Assembly (NCBI GenBank): GCA_014529385.2
Contig: CM043954.1
Coordinates: forward strand, 97,858,747-97,922,746
Reading direction: 5' to 3'
Source: Adiantum capillus-veneris
Taxonomy: Eukaryota; Streptophyta; Polypodiopsida; Polypodiales; Pteridaceae
DNA length: 64,000 nt
The position numbers and the translations under genes were made by a program. Positions 23,409 through 34,052 of the stretch are shown piece by piece. The notes beneath the pieces were generated by a model, which worked only from the letters and a program-made list of their open reading frames with translations, was not told the origin of the DNA and ran no database searches. Every line of letters begins with the position of its first letter. Positions within the stretch are counted from its first letter, which is position 1.

Positions 23409-24249
23409 CTAGTGAGGCGGTCTGGGGCGGGCAACAAGAGAGGCGACCTCTAAACACCCCTCAAGGCTCCCGTGCTGCTCAATTGGGGCTGGGGCAACCA
23501 CAAGCACAGAAACAACAACAACAAACCCACAGCCAAACAAGTGAAAGGGCACCACCTAGTTATGGTATGCGAACTAGGACGCAAGAGAGATTTTGGCACA
23601 ACCAAGAAAATGCACCACACAACACACACAAGCAACCTCACACCAAGACACACATAAAATGGACCACAGAGAGCTAGAGCAAAGGGAAGAGAGAGAGGAA
23701 AGGATCTTGCGTAATACCTTATTTGTGACTTGCAAATGGAGATGGTTCGTTATGATGCTATCGTAGAACTTGTACAAAACTCACTCAATGCTTAGTGATT
23801 GCTAAACATTGCCAAAACACACACACACTGTCTTAGGGTGTGGGAGACCTCTCACCACAATACCCTCTTACAATGGACACAAAATTGGCAATGAAAAACA
23901 CACTAAAACACTTTCTAAAATCAAGATCAACAGATAAAAACTCAAAATACACAAGTCGCCTTGAATTCACCAAACCGTATTGCACAAATGGAAGGACGAA
24001 GATTTGAACGTCGAATCACGCCTTTGATGCACCAAACCTCAATTTATTGATGGTGAAGGAGCATATACAATAGTGGTTTTGAGATTTGTCGAACTCATGC
24101 CCTCTCACTTGCAATGTGTAGCTTGAAAGCTTCTCTCACACCAAGAGTGAATCTCACAAGTGGTTGCTACACCTAAGTCTCTCCTCACGCATAGAGTGTT
24201 GGGGTGCTATGTGAGATATTGGAGGTTTTTTTACAAGAAGGAGAGGGGC

Positions 24250-24260
24250 CTATTTATAGG
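24250..24260 (-). promoter_or_regulatory. TATA box of E4 3' LTR
   Basis: CCTATAAATAG on the minus strand, within GGCC and GG flanks. The identical site is at 30240-30250 in the 5' LTR, and the homologous site of the E7 3' LTR is at 49513-49522. Confidence 0.6.
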
Positions 24261-24428
24261 TTGGAGACCCCTCATTAAGATTATTGGAAATCCTAATTTA
24301 CAAGTTAACAAATCAGGATTATGATTTTTTTGAATATCAAAACATTGTGGGCCTTCTTTGTCTGCTTGAGTCATGGGTGTGGGCTCAAAAGAGAGCATTA
24401 TTGATGGTAGATAAGGTGAAAGTAAGTA

Positions 24429-24430
<2 letters not shown>

Positions 24431-24483
<53 letters not shown>
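24431..24483. repeat. (GA)n microsatellite in the 3' LTR
   Basis: 53 bases of pure GA. The equivalent site in the 5' LTR (30422-30460) has about 39 bases with one C interruption. Confidence 0.95.
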
Positions 24484-24485
<2 letters not shown>

Positions 24486-25010
24486 ACTATACACATGTCT
24501 TAAGGTGAAGTGTCTTTTATGGTTAGGTCAATGGCTATTTTGTGTTAGTATGTTAGTGGTTAGTGTTAGTAATCACTAGATAGTTAACGATATATTTACA
24601 ATGGGTAGAATGGGGTGGATGGTTGAAGTAAAATGGTTGAATGAAGTGAGGAAATCCTTGTGATGGTGAAGCTTGAAGAAGGACTTACTTGTGTAGGTTC
24701 TCAAAATGACTATCGATCTTCTTCTTTGTCTTCTCTTCTTTACGCCACCGCCGCCAAGGTTGATTATCGCGATGAAAATAATAATTTTTTTGATGAGATC
24801 TCTTGATTTGCAGAGTTTAAGCCTGGTTTACATGCTGAATTTCATGTATATAGAGAAGGGGTAAGATGGAACTGTACTTTGGAGATAATAGAGATGGTGT
24901 ATGTACATGTGGAGCTCATATGAGAGCTATGGGAGTAAGAGGAGAGGTTAATGGTGAAGAAGGTGAGGGAAACCATTGAAGGTGCAGGTTTGAGTGAGGG
25001 ATTGAGAGGA

Positions 25011-25011
<1 letters not shown>

Positions 25012-25076
<65 letters not shown>
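25012..25076. repeat. (TG)n microsatellite in the 3' LTR
   Basis: 65 bases of TG. The equivalent site in the 5' LTR (30989-31001) has 13 bases, although the LTRs were identical at insertion. The Val-Cys and Thr-His frames across it are artefacts. Confidence 0.95.
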
Positions 25077-25079
<3 letters not shown>

Positions 25080-26095
25080 AGTGTGGAAAGAGGTGAGAGA
25101 AGACTATGGGCTACTTGTGAGAAAAGTGGGTAGACCATGGTCCGCTCAAAAAATCATAGCTCACTAGTAGTTGCTCCAAAAATCACAAAACGTTTTGAGG
25201 TGATTATTCAGCTCTTGATCCACATTTTCTTTTTTGACCACTGCTTCAAATTCGGAGTGGAGATGGATATTAAAAATCCCACCAAAAGACCTGTTTTTTC
25301 TTCACAACAAGTCTTCAGTGGCCCCCCTTTTGTTGAATTTGCATATGGCTCCAAAGGGGAGCCCCTCCTTGCATGAGAGCATGACATAATTGATTCCTAG
25401 GGGTTTGAAAATGTGCATGGTTGTGGATTATGCACAAATATAATACATGGATATGATGAAAAAAGACAGGCTAGTATATATAAACAATTTATGGAATCTA
25501 GAATAGTGTGGGCTATAAATATATGAAAATATAGGGAATCAAATGAGGAGGGACCTCATTTGTTTTTTTATGTATATTTATTTACAAGAGGTAAGAAATA
25601 ATACCTGTAAGAAATAGGAATTTAGTGAAAGGCAACGACTAATGGTGGAAAGTATTTTTGAGGTTTTTCCTTAGGAGTGGATTCACATCAAAAATAAGAG
25701 AAGCTTGTGTGAAGATATTTTTATAAGGAATAAAGAGCATGCAAAATGGTAAGAAAATTGTGGTAATGGTGAGTCAATGTACATAGCATACATAGGCAAA
25801 TAACACACACCTAGGTAGAAATATTTAAATAATTATAAAAATTCCTTATATTTAGGCCCTATATACAATGAAATATTTACACACAAATGGGCCATAATAT
25901 ATCTTTTTTTTTTTTTTGGCTCAACTAGCCCAATGACTAGCTAACTGAGGGTTTTAAGAAGATATGGGAAAAGCCCCCTAACTCACGCACGCCTATGTAC
26001 AATGAAAAGGTAGGAATAACCACAATGTTTAGGTGATTTTGGTAGGGTGAGGTAACTCACTATGGCAATTACGGAGAGCCGAAAAATGGCTATCA

Positions 26096-26135
26096 TTAGC
26101 CCTCCCCTTAGATAATGGTACATTCATGTACCATT
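26096..26135 (-). promoter_or_regulatory. E4 polypurine tract with upstream hairpin
   Basis: On the minus strand AAGGGGAGGGCTAA directly precedes the LTR start TGATAGCC. Immediately upstream, 26114-26135 is a palindrome: AATGGTACAT, loop GA, ATGTACCATT. E7 has a matching hairpin and tract at 47721-47761. Confidence 0.7.
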
Positions 26136-26472
26136 TATCCGATCATACAACATGTAGATTGTGTGACGTCTGTCTTTGTCTGCTCTCATCTTTGAAGATC
26201 CTTTGTTGTATGATTAAAAAACCTTGTGTGATATGAAAGGTTCTCAGAGCCAATAACAGGATGTAATGAAGTGACTGAGTAAACCTCCTCCTTTGAGAAA
26301 GTTTCCATAGGCACCCCCCAGGATCAAAGATCTTGAAATATCTTTCCCAAAGAGAGATGTATGGTATGGAAACACTTACTGATTTCGGTTGAAGAAAATT
26401 TTAGATTTTATTGTTGTCCATCATTGCATCTATCACTATGAATGTGATATAAAAGATTGGTTTCTCTTCCTC

Positions 26473-29244
26473 CTAAGTAAAGTTGATGTATCTACTACGA
26501 TCTTCAAGAGCTTGTATGAGCAAATTCCTGAACTGTAGCTCATAAAATTCATTCAACCTAGGTAGGCTCATCAAGTCAAAAATTCTATGACCTTCATGAT
26601 TTAGGAAAGCTTGATCCATGCTTCCAGCTGCTATTGGAAGATATTGCAAATAGTTTACCACATAAGTAGATAATAGACGAAGGTTTCTATTGCTTCCAGC
26701 ACATTGGAAGAGAATAGATTTTGGTGCTGATTGATGAAATATCCACATGTATCAATCAACAAGTTTTTCATCTATGATGAAGACCAGAAGCATCACAATG
26801 TGCGACCTCCATACACCAAAGAACCAAATGAAGAAGGTTTGGAAACATCCATTCATCACCAAGTATTCATGTCCTCTTTCACTTAAGAAGTTATGGTACC
26901 CCTGATGAAAGGTATATGTGAAGAGAGGAGAAGTTGACTTTGAAGAGGTGAAACCCAATGTAAAGATGATTGGGGCTTCAAAATCTTGGATTTTCCTGCT
27001 AAGAGATTGTCCCATGGATGAAGAGCCACCCACTAAAACACCATTGGAGAGAATGATACCCTTCTGACAGTTTTCTTTTATGATTTTATTTTTTACTACT
27101 CTCCCATGTTCTTCATCCCCTTCTAAGCCCCCCCTTTGGCAAGGTTGTAACTCCTCACATTGTACCACCTCAAAGGTTGATGGAACTTTGGCTTCTTGCA
27201 TGATAGGTTCCTCCATGCTTAACATACATGGGTCATACCAATGCTTTTCAACATCCTCAAACACTTCTTGAAGATTATCCTCACATGGATTCAACTCACA
27301 CTCTTCTACTTTGTTTTGGAGTTGGCATTCCATGTACACAATCATCTCTTTATGATCAATGTGGTCTATGATCTCCCCACCTATGATTTCATCTTCTTCT
27401 TCACTCTCTTCTTTTAGACAAGATACACTCTCAGAAAATTCCATACGATCAAGGTTACCTTCAAGGTCTTCATTCTCCATAGAGTCATGTTGCACAAAAG
27501 CTTCGTCTGCTCGGACTAGAAATTGATCCTCCGCCAAAAGGTTGGATGTATCCATTATTGAATCATCAATTCCATTTAAGATATCTTGTGTCGATTTTTG
27601 CATGCTTGTGATAAAGGTAGAAGAAAGAGATTCCACATTTGAATCTTGACCACACACTTTAGCACTTGAATAATCAGTTGGCATGTAAGTAACTTCTTCA
27701 ACATTTATCGGAGTAGAAGGAGACAAGTATGGCAAAGGAGATGACTCCTTGATAGAAACACTTTCATGATGGTTGGTTCTTCCAGCATGATGGAAACCAT
27801 TTTTGATGTAGAAGTACTTGTGAAACTTCCTTTGGGCAATAGTGACCGCTTCTTCAAAGGTAGAGGGTCCACTACAAGTAACCTTAGTCTTTAGGAAAGG
27901 AGACAAACCCGAAATAAATTGCTCCATTTTTACATAATCTGGAAATGTAGAACTAAATCCACATCCTCCCCATTGACGAGAAAACATATCCTCATAAGCA
28001 TAGTAGTCTTCACCATGTTGTTGAAGTCTCCCTAATGAAGCCCATGCTTTCTCTGTTGTTGGAACTTTAGAGAAACTGGTCTTTAAAGCTTTGGAAATTT
28101 GGGTATATCCATCTTCAATCTGAGAAGACATACTCCAAAACCATTGCTCAGCATTGCCTCTAAGGCATAGAAATAGAAAATATCCTTTAACTTGTCAGGG
28201 AACTACGAAAACAGGGCGATTCCTATGAAGGACCTAAAAATGCAAAAAAGATAGATCTGGCCGAACCAGGAGAAGATCCTAGAACGGCCTACATTGCAAA
28301 TGACCTGACAGAAGAAGAAGAAGAAGAGCTTTTGTTAAGCTTACTGAAAGAATACCGAGATATCTTTGCTTGGTCTTATAAGGATCTCAAGGGTGTTGAT
28401 CCAAAAATCTGTCGACATACCATACCCATGAGAGATGATGTGAAACCAAGTAGACAAAGGCCATACACATATAATGAAACATTTCGCAGGAAGATCAAAG
28501 AAGAGATTAAAAAGCTAAAGGAGGTCAAATTCATTTATGAAATTGAACACACGGATTGGGTGTCTCCAATTGTGGTAGTATCCAAGAAAAATAAAAACCT
28601 ATGGGTGTGTGTCAATCTTAAGAAAGTGAATGCACCTACCATTAGAGACAACTTTTCTCTTCCAATCACTAAGCATGTCTTAGAACGAGTTGCAGGTAAA
28701 GAAGCTTACAACTTTTTAGATGGATTTTCGGGATACAATCAACTTTTGGTTGTCCCAAAAGATCAGCATAAAACTGCCTTTGCAATGGAATGGGGTATTT
28801 TTGCTTATCGGGTTATGCCTTTTGGGTTAACTAATGCTCCTGCCACCTTTCAAAGATTGATGAACCATGCTTTTATATGATATCTTAAGAATTTCTTAGA
28901 GGTATATATGGATAATCTATGCGTACATTCATCAATTTGGGCTGATCATTTTAAACACGTCAAAAAGGTATTTGCCCAAAAAATGTAGATTTTATAGGAT
29001 TTTCTTAGATCCTGAAAAGTGCACATTCATGGGTAGACAAGGAAAAATTCTTGGACATATAATGTCTAAAAATGGCATAGCTACTGATATGGATAAAATT
29101 CATGTTATTGTTGATTGGCCTAGACTGACAACCATCAAAGGGGCTCAAGCCTCAAACCATTCTAAAATCAACAAGAAAATCATCAACATCTTCTTCTAAA
29201 TTTCCAAAGAACATCGGGATATCCTCAAAGGTATAGCGTGCCAT
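26473..29244 (-). pseudogene. E4 gag-like gene, split by an RT insert
   Basis: On the minus strand an ATG at 29244 opens M-A-R-Y-T-F-E-D-I-P, followed by F-F-G-N-L and D-D-F-L-V-D-F, a typical gag N-terminus, for about 30 codons to near 29152. After the foreign insert it resumes near 28190 with F-L-F-L-C-L-R-G-N-A-E-Q-W-F, the capsid L-x-G-x-A-x-x-W pattern, and runs on to a TGA at 26752-26754; the same frame then stays open to 26473. The part after the capsid domain is acidic, lacks zinc knuckles, and near its end has a hydrophobic stretch with several Phe, Trp and Val. Apart from the insert and the TGA the frame is open, more than expected for a dead non-autonomous element. Its role in particle formation is inferred. 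Confidence 0.75.
28191..29152 (+). pseudogene. Gypsy RT fragment inserted in E4 gag, opposite strand
   Basis: The fragment begins near D-L-A-E-P-G-E-D and Y-I-A-N-D-L (about 28250-28310), then D-I-F-A-W-S-Y, W-V-S-P-I, L-D-G-F-S-G-Y-N-Q, the F-G-L-T-N-A-P-A-T-F-Q block, a TGA at 28878, the active-site motif as Y-M-D-N instead of Y-x-D-D (about 28904-28916), and ends near 29150 at T-T-I-K-G-A-Q-A, just before the expected G-H-x-G-Y-Y-R-R-F motif. A frameshift lies between 28880 and 28972. It closely resembles RT of E1. No terminal repeats or target duplication are visible, so it did not insert as an element of its own; template switching during reverse transcription is one explanation. Confidence 0.85.
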
Positions 29245-29381
29245 AGTCTTACAATGCTAGAACCACACAAAGATTAGGTTCAAACAAATATTTTCTCTCA
29301 TAACATCAACTAACTACAATACAACAATACAAAGATTTGTTCGAGCATTCATGCAATATAACAAAAATAAGCACAAAGTCA

Positions 29382-29399
29382 TCGTCAGTGGGGGCACGA
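29382..29399 (-). other. E4 primer-binding site
   Basis: On the minus strand TCGTGCCCCCACTGACGA follows the end of the 5' LTR after four bases. It corresponds to TGGTGCCCCCACTGAGGA of E7 and E9 with three changes. The source tRNA could not be named. Confidence 0.65.
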
Positions 29400-29403
29400 A
29401 AAT

Positions 29404-30427
29404 TGAGGCGGTCCGGGGCGGGCAACAAGAGAGGTGACCTCTAAACACCCCTCAAGGCTCCCGTGCTACTCAATTGGGGCTGAGGCAACCACAAGCACAG
29501 AAACAACAACAACAAACCCACAGCCAAACAAGTGAAAGGGAACCACCTAGTTATGGTATGCGAACTAGGACGCAAGAGAGATTTTGGCACAACCAAGAAG
29601 ATGCACCACACAACACACACAAGCAACCTCACACCAAGACACACATAAAATGGACCAGAGAGAGCTAGAGCAAAGGGAAGAGAGAGAGGAAAGGATCTCG
29701 CGTAATACCTTATTTGTGACTTGCAAATGGAGATGCTTCGTTATGATGCTATCGTAGAACTTGCACAAAACTCACTCAATGCTTAGTGATTGCTAAACAT
29801 TGTCAAAACACACACACACTGTCTTAGGGTGTGGGAGACCTCTCACCACAATACCCTCTTACAATGGACACAAAATTGGCAATGAAAAACACACTAAAAC
29901 ACTTTCTAAAATCAAGATCAATTGATAAAAACTCAAAATACACAAGTCACCTTGAATTCACCAAACCGTATTGCACAAATGGAAGGACGAAGATTTGAAC
30001 GTCGAATCACGTCTTTGATGCACCAAACCTCAATTTATTGATGATGAAGGAGCATATACAATAGTGGTTTTGAGATTTGTGGAACTCATGCCCTCTCACT
30101 TGCAATGTGTAGCTTGAAAGTTTCTCTCACACCAAGAGTGAAGCTCACAAGTGGTTGCTACACATAAGTCTCTCCTCAGGCATAGAGTGTTGGGGTGCTA
30201 TGTGAGATATTGGAGGTTTTTTTACAATAAGGAGAGGGGCCTATTTATAGGTTGGAGACCCCTCATTAAGATTATTGGAAATCCTAATTTACAAGTTAAC
30301 AAATCAAGATTATGATTTTGTTGAATATCAAAACATTGTGGGCCTTCTTTGTCTGCTTGAGTCATGGGTGTGGGCTCAAAAGAGAGCATTATTGATGGTA
30401 GATAAGGTGAAAGTAAGTAAGGAGAGA

Positions 30428-30460
<33 letters not shown>

Positions 30461-32039
30461 TTACTATACACATGTCTTGAGGTGAGGTGTCTTTTATGGT
30501 TAGGTCAATGGCTATTTTGTGTAAGTATGTTAGTGGTTAGTGTTAGTAATCACTAGATAGTTAACGATATATTTACAATGGGTAGAATGGGGTGGATGGT
30601 TGAAATAAGATGGTTGAATGAAGTGAGTAAATCCTTGTGATGGTGAAGCTTGGAGAAGGACTTACTTGTGTAGGTTCTCAAAATGACTATCGATCTTCTT
30701 CTTTGTCTTCTCTTCTTTACGCCACCGCCGCCAAGGTTGATTATCGCGATGAAAATGATAATTTTTTTGATGAGATCTCTTGATTTGCAGAGTATAAGCA
30801 TGGTTTACATGCTGAATTTCATGTATATAGAGAAGGGGTAAGACGGAACTGTACTTTGGAGATAATAGATATGGTGTATGTACATGTGGAGCTCATATGA
30901 GAGCTATGGGAGTAAGAGGAGAGGTTAATGGTGAAGAAGGTGAGGGAAACCATTGAAGGTGCAGGTTTGAGTGAGGGATTGAGAGGAATGTGTGTGTGTG
31001 TAGAAGTGTGGAAAGAGGTGAGAGAAGACTATGGGCTACTTGTGAGAAAAGTGGGCAGACTATGGTCCGCTCAAAAAATCATAGCTCACCGGTGGTTGCT
31101 CCAAAACTCAAAAACATTTTTGAGGTGATTATTCAGCTATTGATCCACATTTTCTCTTTTGACCACTGCTTCAAATTCGGAGTGGAGATGGATATTAAAA
31201 ATCCCACCAAAAGATTTGGTTTTTCTTCACAAAAAGTCTTCAGTGGCCCCCCTTTTGTTGAATTTGCATATGGCTCCAAAGGGGAGCCCATCCTTGCATG
31301 AGAGCATGACATAATTCATTCCTAGGGGTTTGAAAATGTGCATGGTTGTGGATTATGCACAAATATAATACATGGATATGATGAAAAAAGACAGGGTAGT
31401 ATATATAAACAATTTATGAAATCTAGAATAGTGTGGGCTATAAATATATAAAAATATAGGGAATCAAATGAGGAGGGCCCTCATTTGTTTTTTTATGTAT
31501 ATTTATTTACAAGAGGTAAGAAATAATACCTGTAAGAAATAGGAATTTAGTGAAAGGCAATGACTGATGGTGGAAAGTATTTTTGAGGTTTTTTCTTAGG
31601 AGTGGATTCACATCAAAAATAAGAGAAGCTTGTGTGAAGATATTTTTATAAGGAATAAAGAGCATGCAAAATGGTAAGAAAATTGTGGTAATGGTGAGTC
31701 AATGTACATAGCATACATAGGCAAATAACACACACCTAGGTAGAAATATTTAAATAAATACCAAAATAATTATTAAAATTCCTTATATTTAGGCCCTATA
31801 TACAATGAAATATTTACACACAAATGGGCCATAATATATCTTTTTTTTTTTTTTTTTTGGCTCAACTAGCCCAATGACTAGCTACTTGAGGGTTTTAAAA
31901 AGATATGGGAAAAGCCCCCTAACTCACGCATGCCTATGTACAATGAAAAGGTAAGAATAACCACAATGTTTAGGTGATTTTGGTAGGGTGAGGTAATTAC
32001 TCACTATGGCAATTACGGAGAGCCGAAAAACGGCTATCG
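29404..32039 (-). repeat. E4 5' LTR
   Basis: Same structure as the other LTR, with TATA box at 30240-30250 and shorter microsatellites. Its outer terminal base is G (minus strand C) where TG is expected. An A/T homopolymer near 31841 also differs in length between the LTRs. Confidence 0.9.
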
Positions 32040-32043
32040 CTAG

Positions 32044-32695
32044 CTCATAGCTAGGTCAAAAGTGATTTTTTTTCCATTTGAGCTAGTGTTTAGCCAACTT
32101 TTTGAGCTTTCAAGTACAAATTTGGCTAGTAAGAGCCATTCATTTTCATTTCATCAAGTTGCAGTAATCTCTAGCTCATAGCGTGCTCTAAAATTGTAAA
32201 ATTTATTGAGCTAGTTCTTAGCCAACTTTTTGGAAAACTTTGAAATGTAAAATTCGGCTTTGAAGAGCCACTTCATTTCTTCAAGTTGCATTATTTTTTA
32301 GCTCTTGACTTGTTTTTTCCATACTTCAAGTGAGCTAGAAGCTAATCTACTACTTGAATCATGCATGAGAGGTTGTACCAATTGAAAAATTTTCTTCTGT
32401 AGAAGCATTTTACCTCTCTCATTGTTGATATGTATACATAAAGTTTCTACTTTAGAGCATCATGTGCATAACCAAAGGCATTTTTTTCCCTTGGGTTTTT
32501 TCCCTTTGGCAAATTTGGGTATGCAAGACCCTAGCGTTAGGTTTTCATTAATGTTTTTTGTGTGCTTTTGGATTTCAATAATTGGCTTTTGTAGCTTGTG
32601 TTTACACTTAGCTTCAAAAGGCTTCTTTTTGCAAATAAAAAGGATCAAGAGACTTCTCTACACAAAGGATGCTTGCTCAAGGATGCTCAAAAGAG
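32044..32695. other. Non-coding flank of E4
   Basis: Continues the sequence left of 23409. It has repeated words such as GAGCTAG with TTAGCCAACTTTT (32080-32105 and 32205-32235), suggesting a short decayed tandem repeat of about 130 bases. No gene seen. Confidence 0.45.
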
Positions 32696-32699
32696 CATA

Positions 32700-33463
32700 A
32701 ATAGGTGTAATCCTTCCATCACCAGAATTGCCAGACGAAGTGCTGCCAGCAGAAGCATTAGGAACAAAATTTTTGCCACTCGCAATAGAACCATAAGAAG
32801 TGGCTACATTACTGCTACCACCCTTTCTTTGAGAAGCAATAAAAGCCTATTCAACTGTACGCTTCCTAGTCTTGTTTTTTCTAGAAAGTGACTCTTGCAA
32901 CAGCAATGTGCATAATGCATCAAACTTGACAACTTCTGGATTTCCTTGGGTCATAAGTCTCCAAGTACTAGCAAAAGTCTTGTAAGAATCTGGTAAGGCA
33001 TCAAGAACAGTCTGCACAAGGGAACTGTCTGAAATGACTTCTCCTGTAGAAATAAGTTGCTCATTATATCCTTGACACTAGCGAGGAAAGTGTCCATATC
33101 ATCTTCCTCATGCATAATCTTCGACTCCACCTCTTTACGCAGCAAAGCAATTTTAGCCTCATTGCGACTTGCATAAAGACCAGCCAAAATATCCCAAGCC
33201 TGTTTTGAAGCTTTTGCTGAATGGATGTGAGGAACAATGGTGCGCTTCACAGACAACGCAATCAATGCATGAGCCTGCGCATCCTTAACATAGCCTACAT
33301 CCTCAGAACTAGGACGTATATCAATCTCTTGGACAATATTCCAGACGCCCTTTGACACAAGAACGTGCTGCATCATATAAGCCCACATAGGGTAATTGTC
33401 CCCATCCAACCTCTCCTCAGCAGCAAACATCTTGAACACATCGGTGTTGTTGTTGTCAGCCAT
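32700..33463 (-). pseudogene. Ty1/Copia gag fragment (minus strand)
   Basis: ATG at 33463 (complement) opens M-A-D-N-N-N-T; then F-K-M-F, L-D-G-D-N-Y-P-M-W-A-Y-M-M and H-A-L-I-A-L-S-V-K follow, the usual plant Copia gag pattern in which a W-x-x-x-M motif follows the D-N-Y segment. A frameshift near 33010 changes frame; coding resemblance goes on (a Lys/Arg-rich piece near 32880, then Ser/Gly-rich) to about 32700 and stops before any zinc knuckle. The gene lies downstream of its primer site and LTR, so this is a 5'-end fragment of an element cut off at about 32700. Confidence 0.75.
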
Positions 33464-33810
33464 GGGAAATGTTGCACCTGATGTGAAAACTGCCCGCAAA
33501 TAGGAGAAACGGAGCGAGAACAACACGTGCTATATAGCACAAACCGTAGAAGACTCTAAGGCACCTGTTATGCAGAAAACGGCACTGACAAAAACTCTGC
33601 ACAAAATGATGAAATTTCCTCTGTAGACTTGCCTGTAGTGGAAACGGAGGCCGAAATGATCCCAAATCAAAAATTTGAGCAGACCAAGCTCTACGAGAGA
33701 TCCTGCAGTATTTGTCAACCTACGAACGCTCGCCAAAGCTCACTAAAATCGAAGAAAGTGAGCAGGCATGTAGTGGAGCAGCTGGCGACTAAGCCCGGGA
33801 GGACGCAACC

Positions 33811-33823
33811 TGCTCTGATACCA
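33811..33823 (-). other. Copia primer-binding site (initiator Met tRNA)
   Basis: TGGTATCAGAGCA on the minus strand, two bases after the LTR end. This is the standard plant site complementary to the 3' end of the initiator methionine tRNA. Confidence 0.9.
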
Positions 33824-33825
33824 AT

Positions 33826-34052
33826 TGTTGGAATTAGGGTTACAGAGAGACACACACAGCTTGGAGAAGATGAAGGAAGCTCAAGGCACACAATAGAGAG
33901 TGTATAACTTAGTGTGCAATGGAAAGATAGATAGCCCTAGAGTGATGGGCGTATATATAATGCTCGGGGGGAAAAACCTCCTAAAGAGGGAAAAAATGCC
34001 CCGGCGGTCCTAGTGTGTTCACACACATCACTACCACATGTATATGGTAATA
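33826..34052 (-). repeat. Copia 5' LTR, 227 bp
   Basis: On the minus strand it ends TAATTCCAACA before the primer site and starts at 34052 with TATTACCATATAC, where TGTTACC is expected. A second copy of the same length is at 58730-58956 on the plus strand; I estimate about 20 differences. A TATA-like ATATATA lies near 33955. Confidence 0.8.

Larger units (their letters stand above)
23413..26095 (-). repeat. E4 3' LTR
   Basis: On the minus strand it starts TGATAGCC (complement ends at 26095) and ends CCGCCTCA (complement starts at 23413). A TATA box (CTATAAATA on the minus strand, 24250-24260) marks the promoter. It carries a (GA)n tract at 24431-24483 and a 65-base (TG)n tract at 25012-25076, both longer than in the partner LTR. 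In the first 285 bases I count about seven differences from the other LTR. Confidence 0.9.
23413..32039 (-). mobile_element. E4: complete non-autonomous LTR retrotransposon
   Basis: Two direct LTRs (23413-26095 and 29404-32039) enclose about 3.3 kb. CTAG at 23409-23412 and 32040-32043 is the target duplication; a five-base reading GCTAG is equally possible because the outer 5' LTR base is G where A is expected. On the minus strand the order is 5' LTR, primer-binding site, gag-like gene, polypurine tract, 3' LTR. There is no protease, RT, RNase H or integrase in the element's own orientation. LTR ends, primer site and the hairpin before the polypurine tract match those of E7, so E7-type enzymes could have mobilised it. 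The gag-like gene is itself interrupted by an RT fragment on the opposite strand. Confidence 0.9.

Noticed and set aside
24431-24483. GA tract as a GAGA-factor promoter element
   Set aside because: It is a length-variable microsatellite absent from the homologous E7 LTR, so no function can be claimed.
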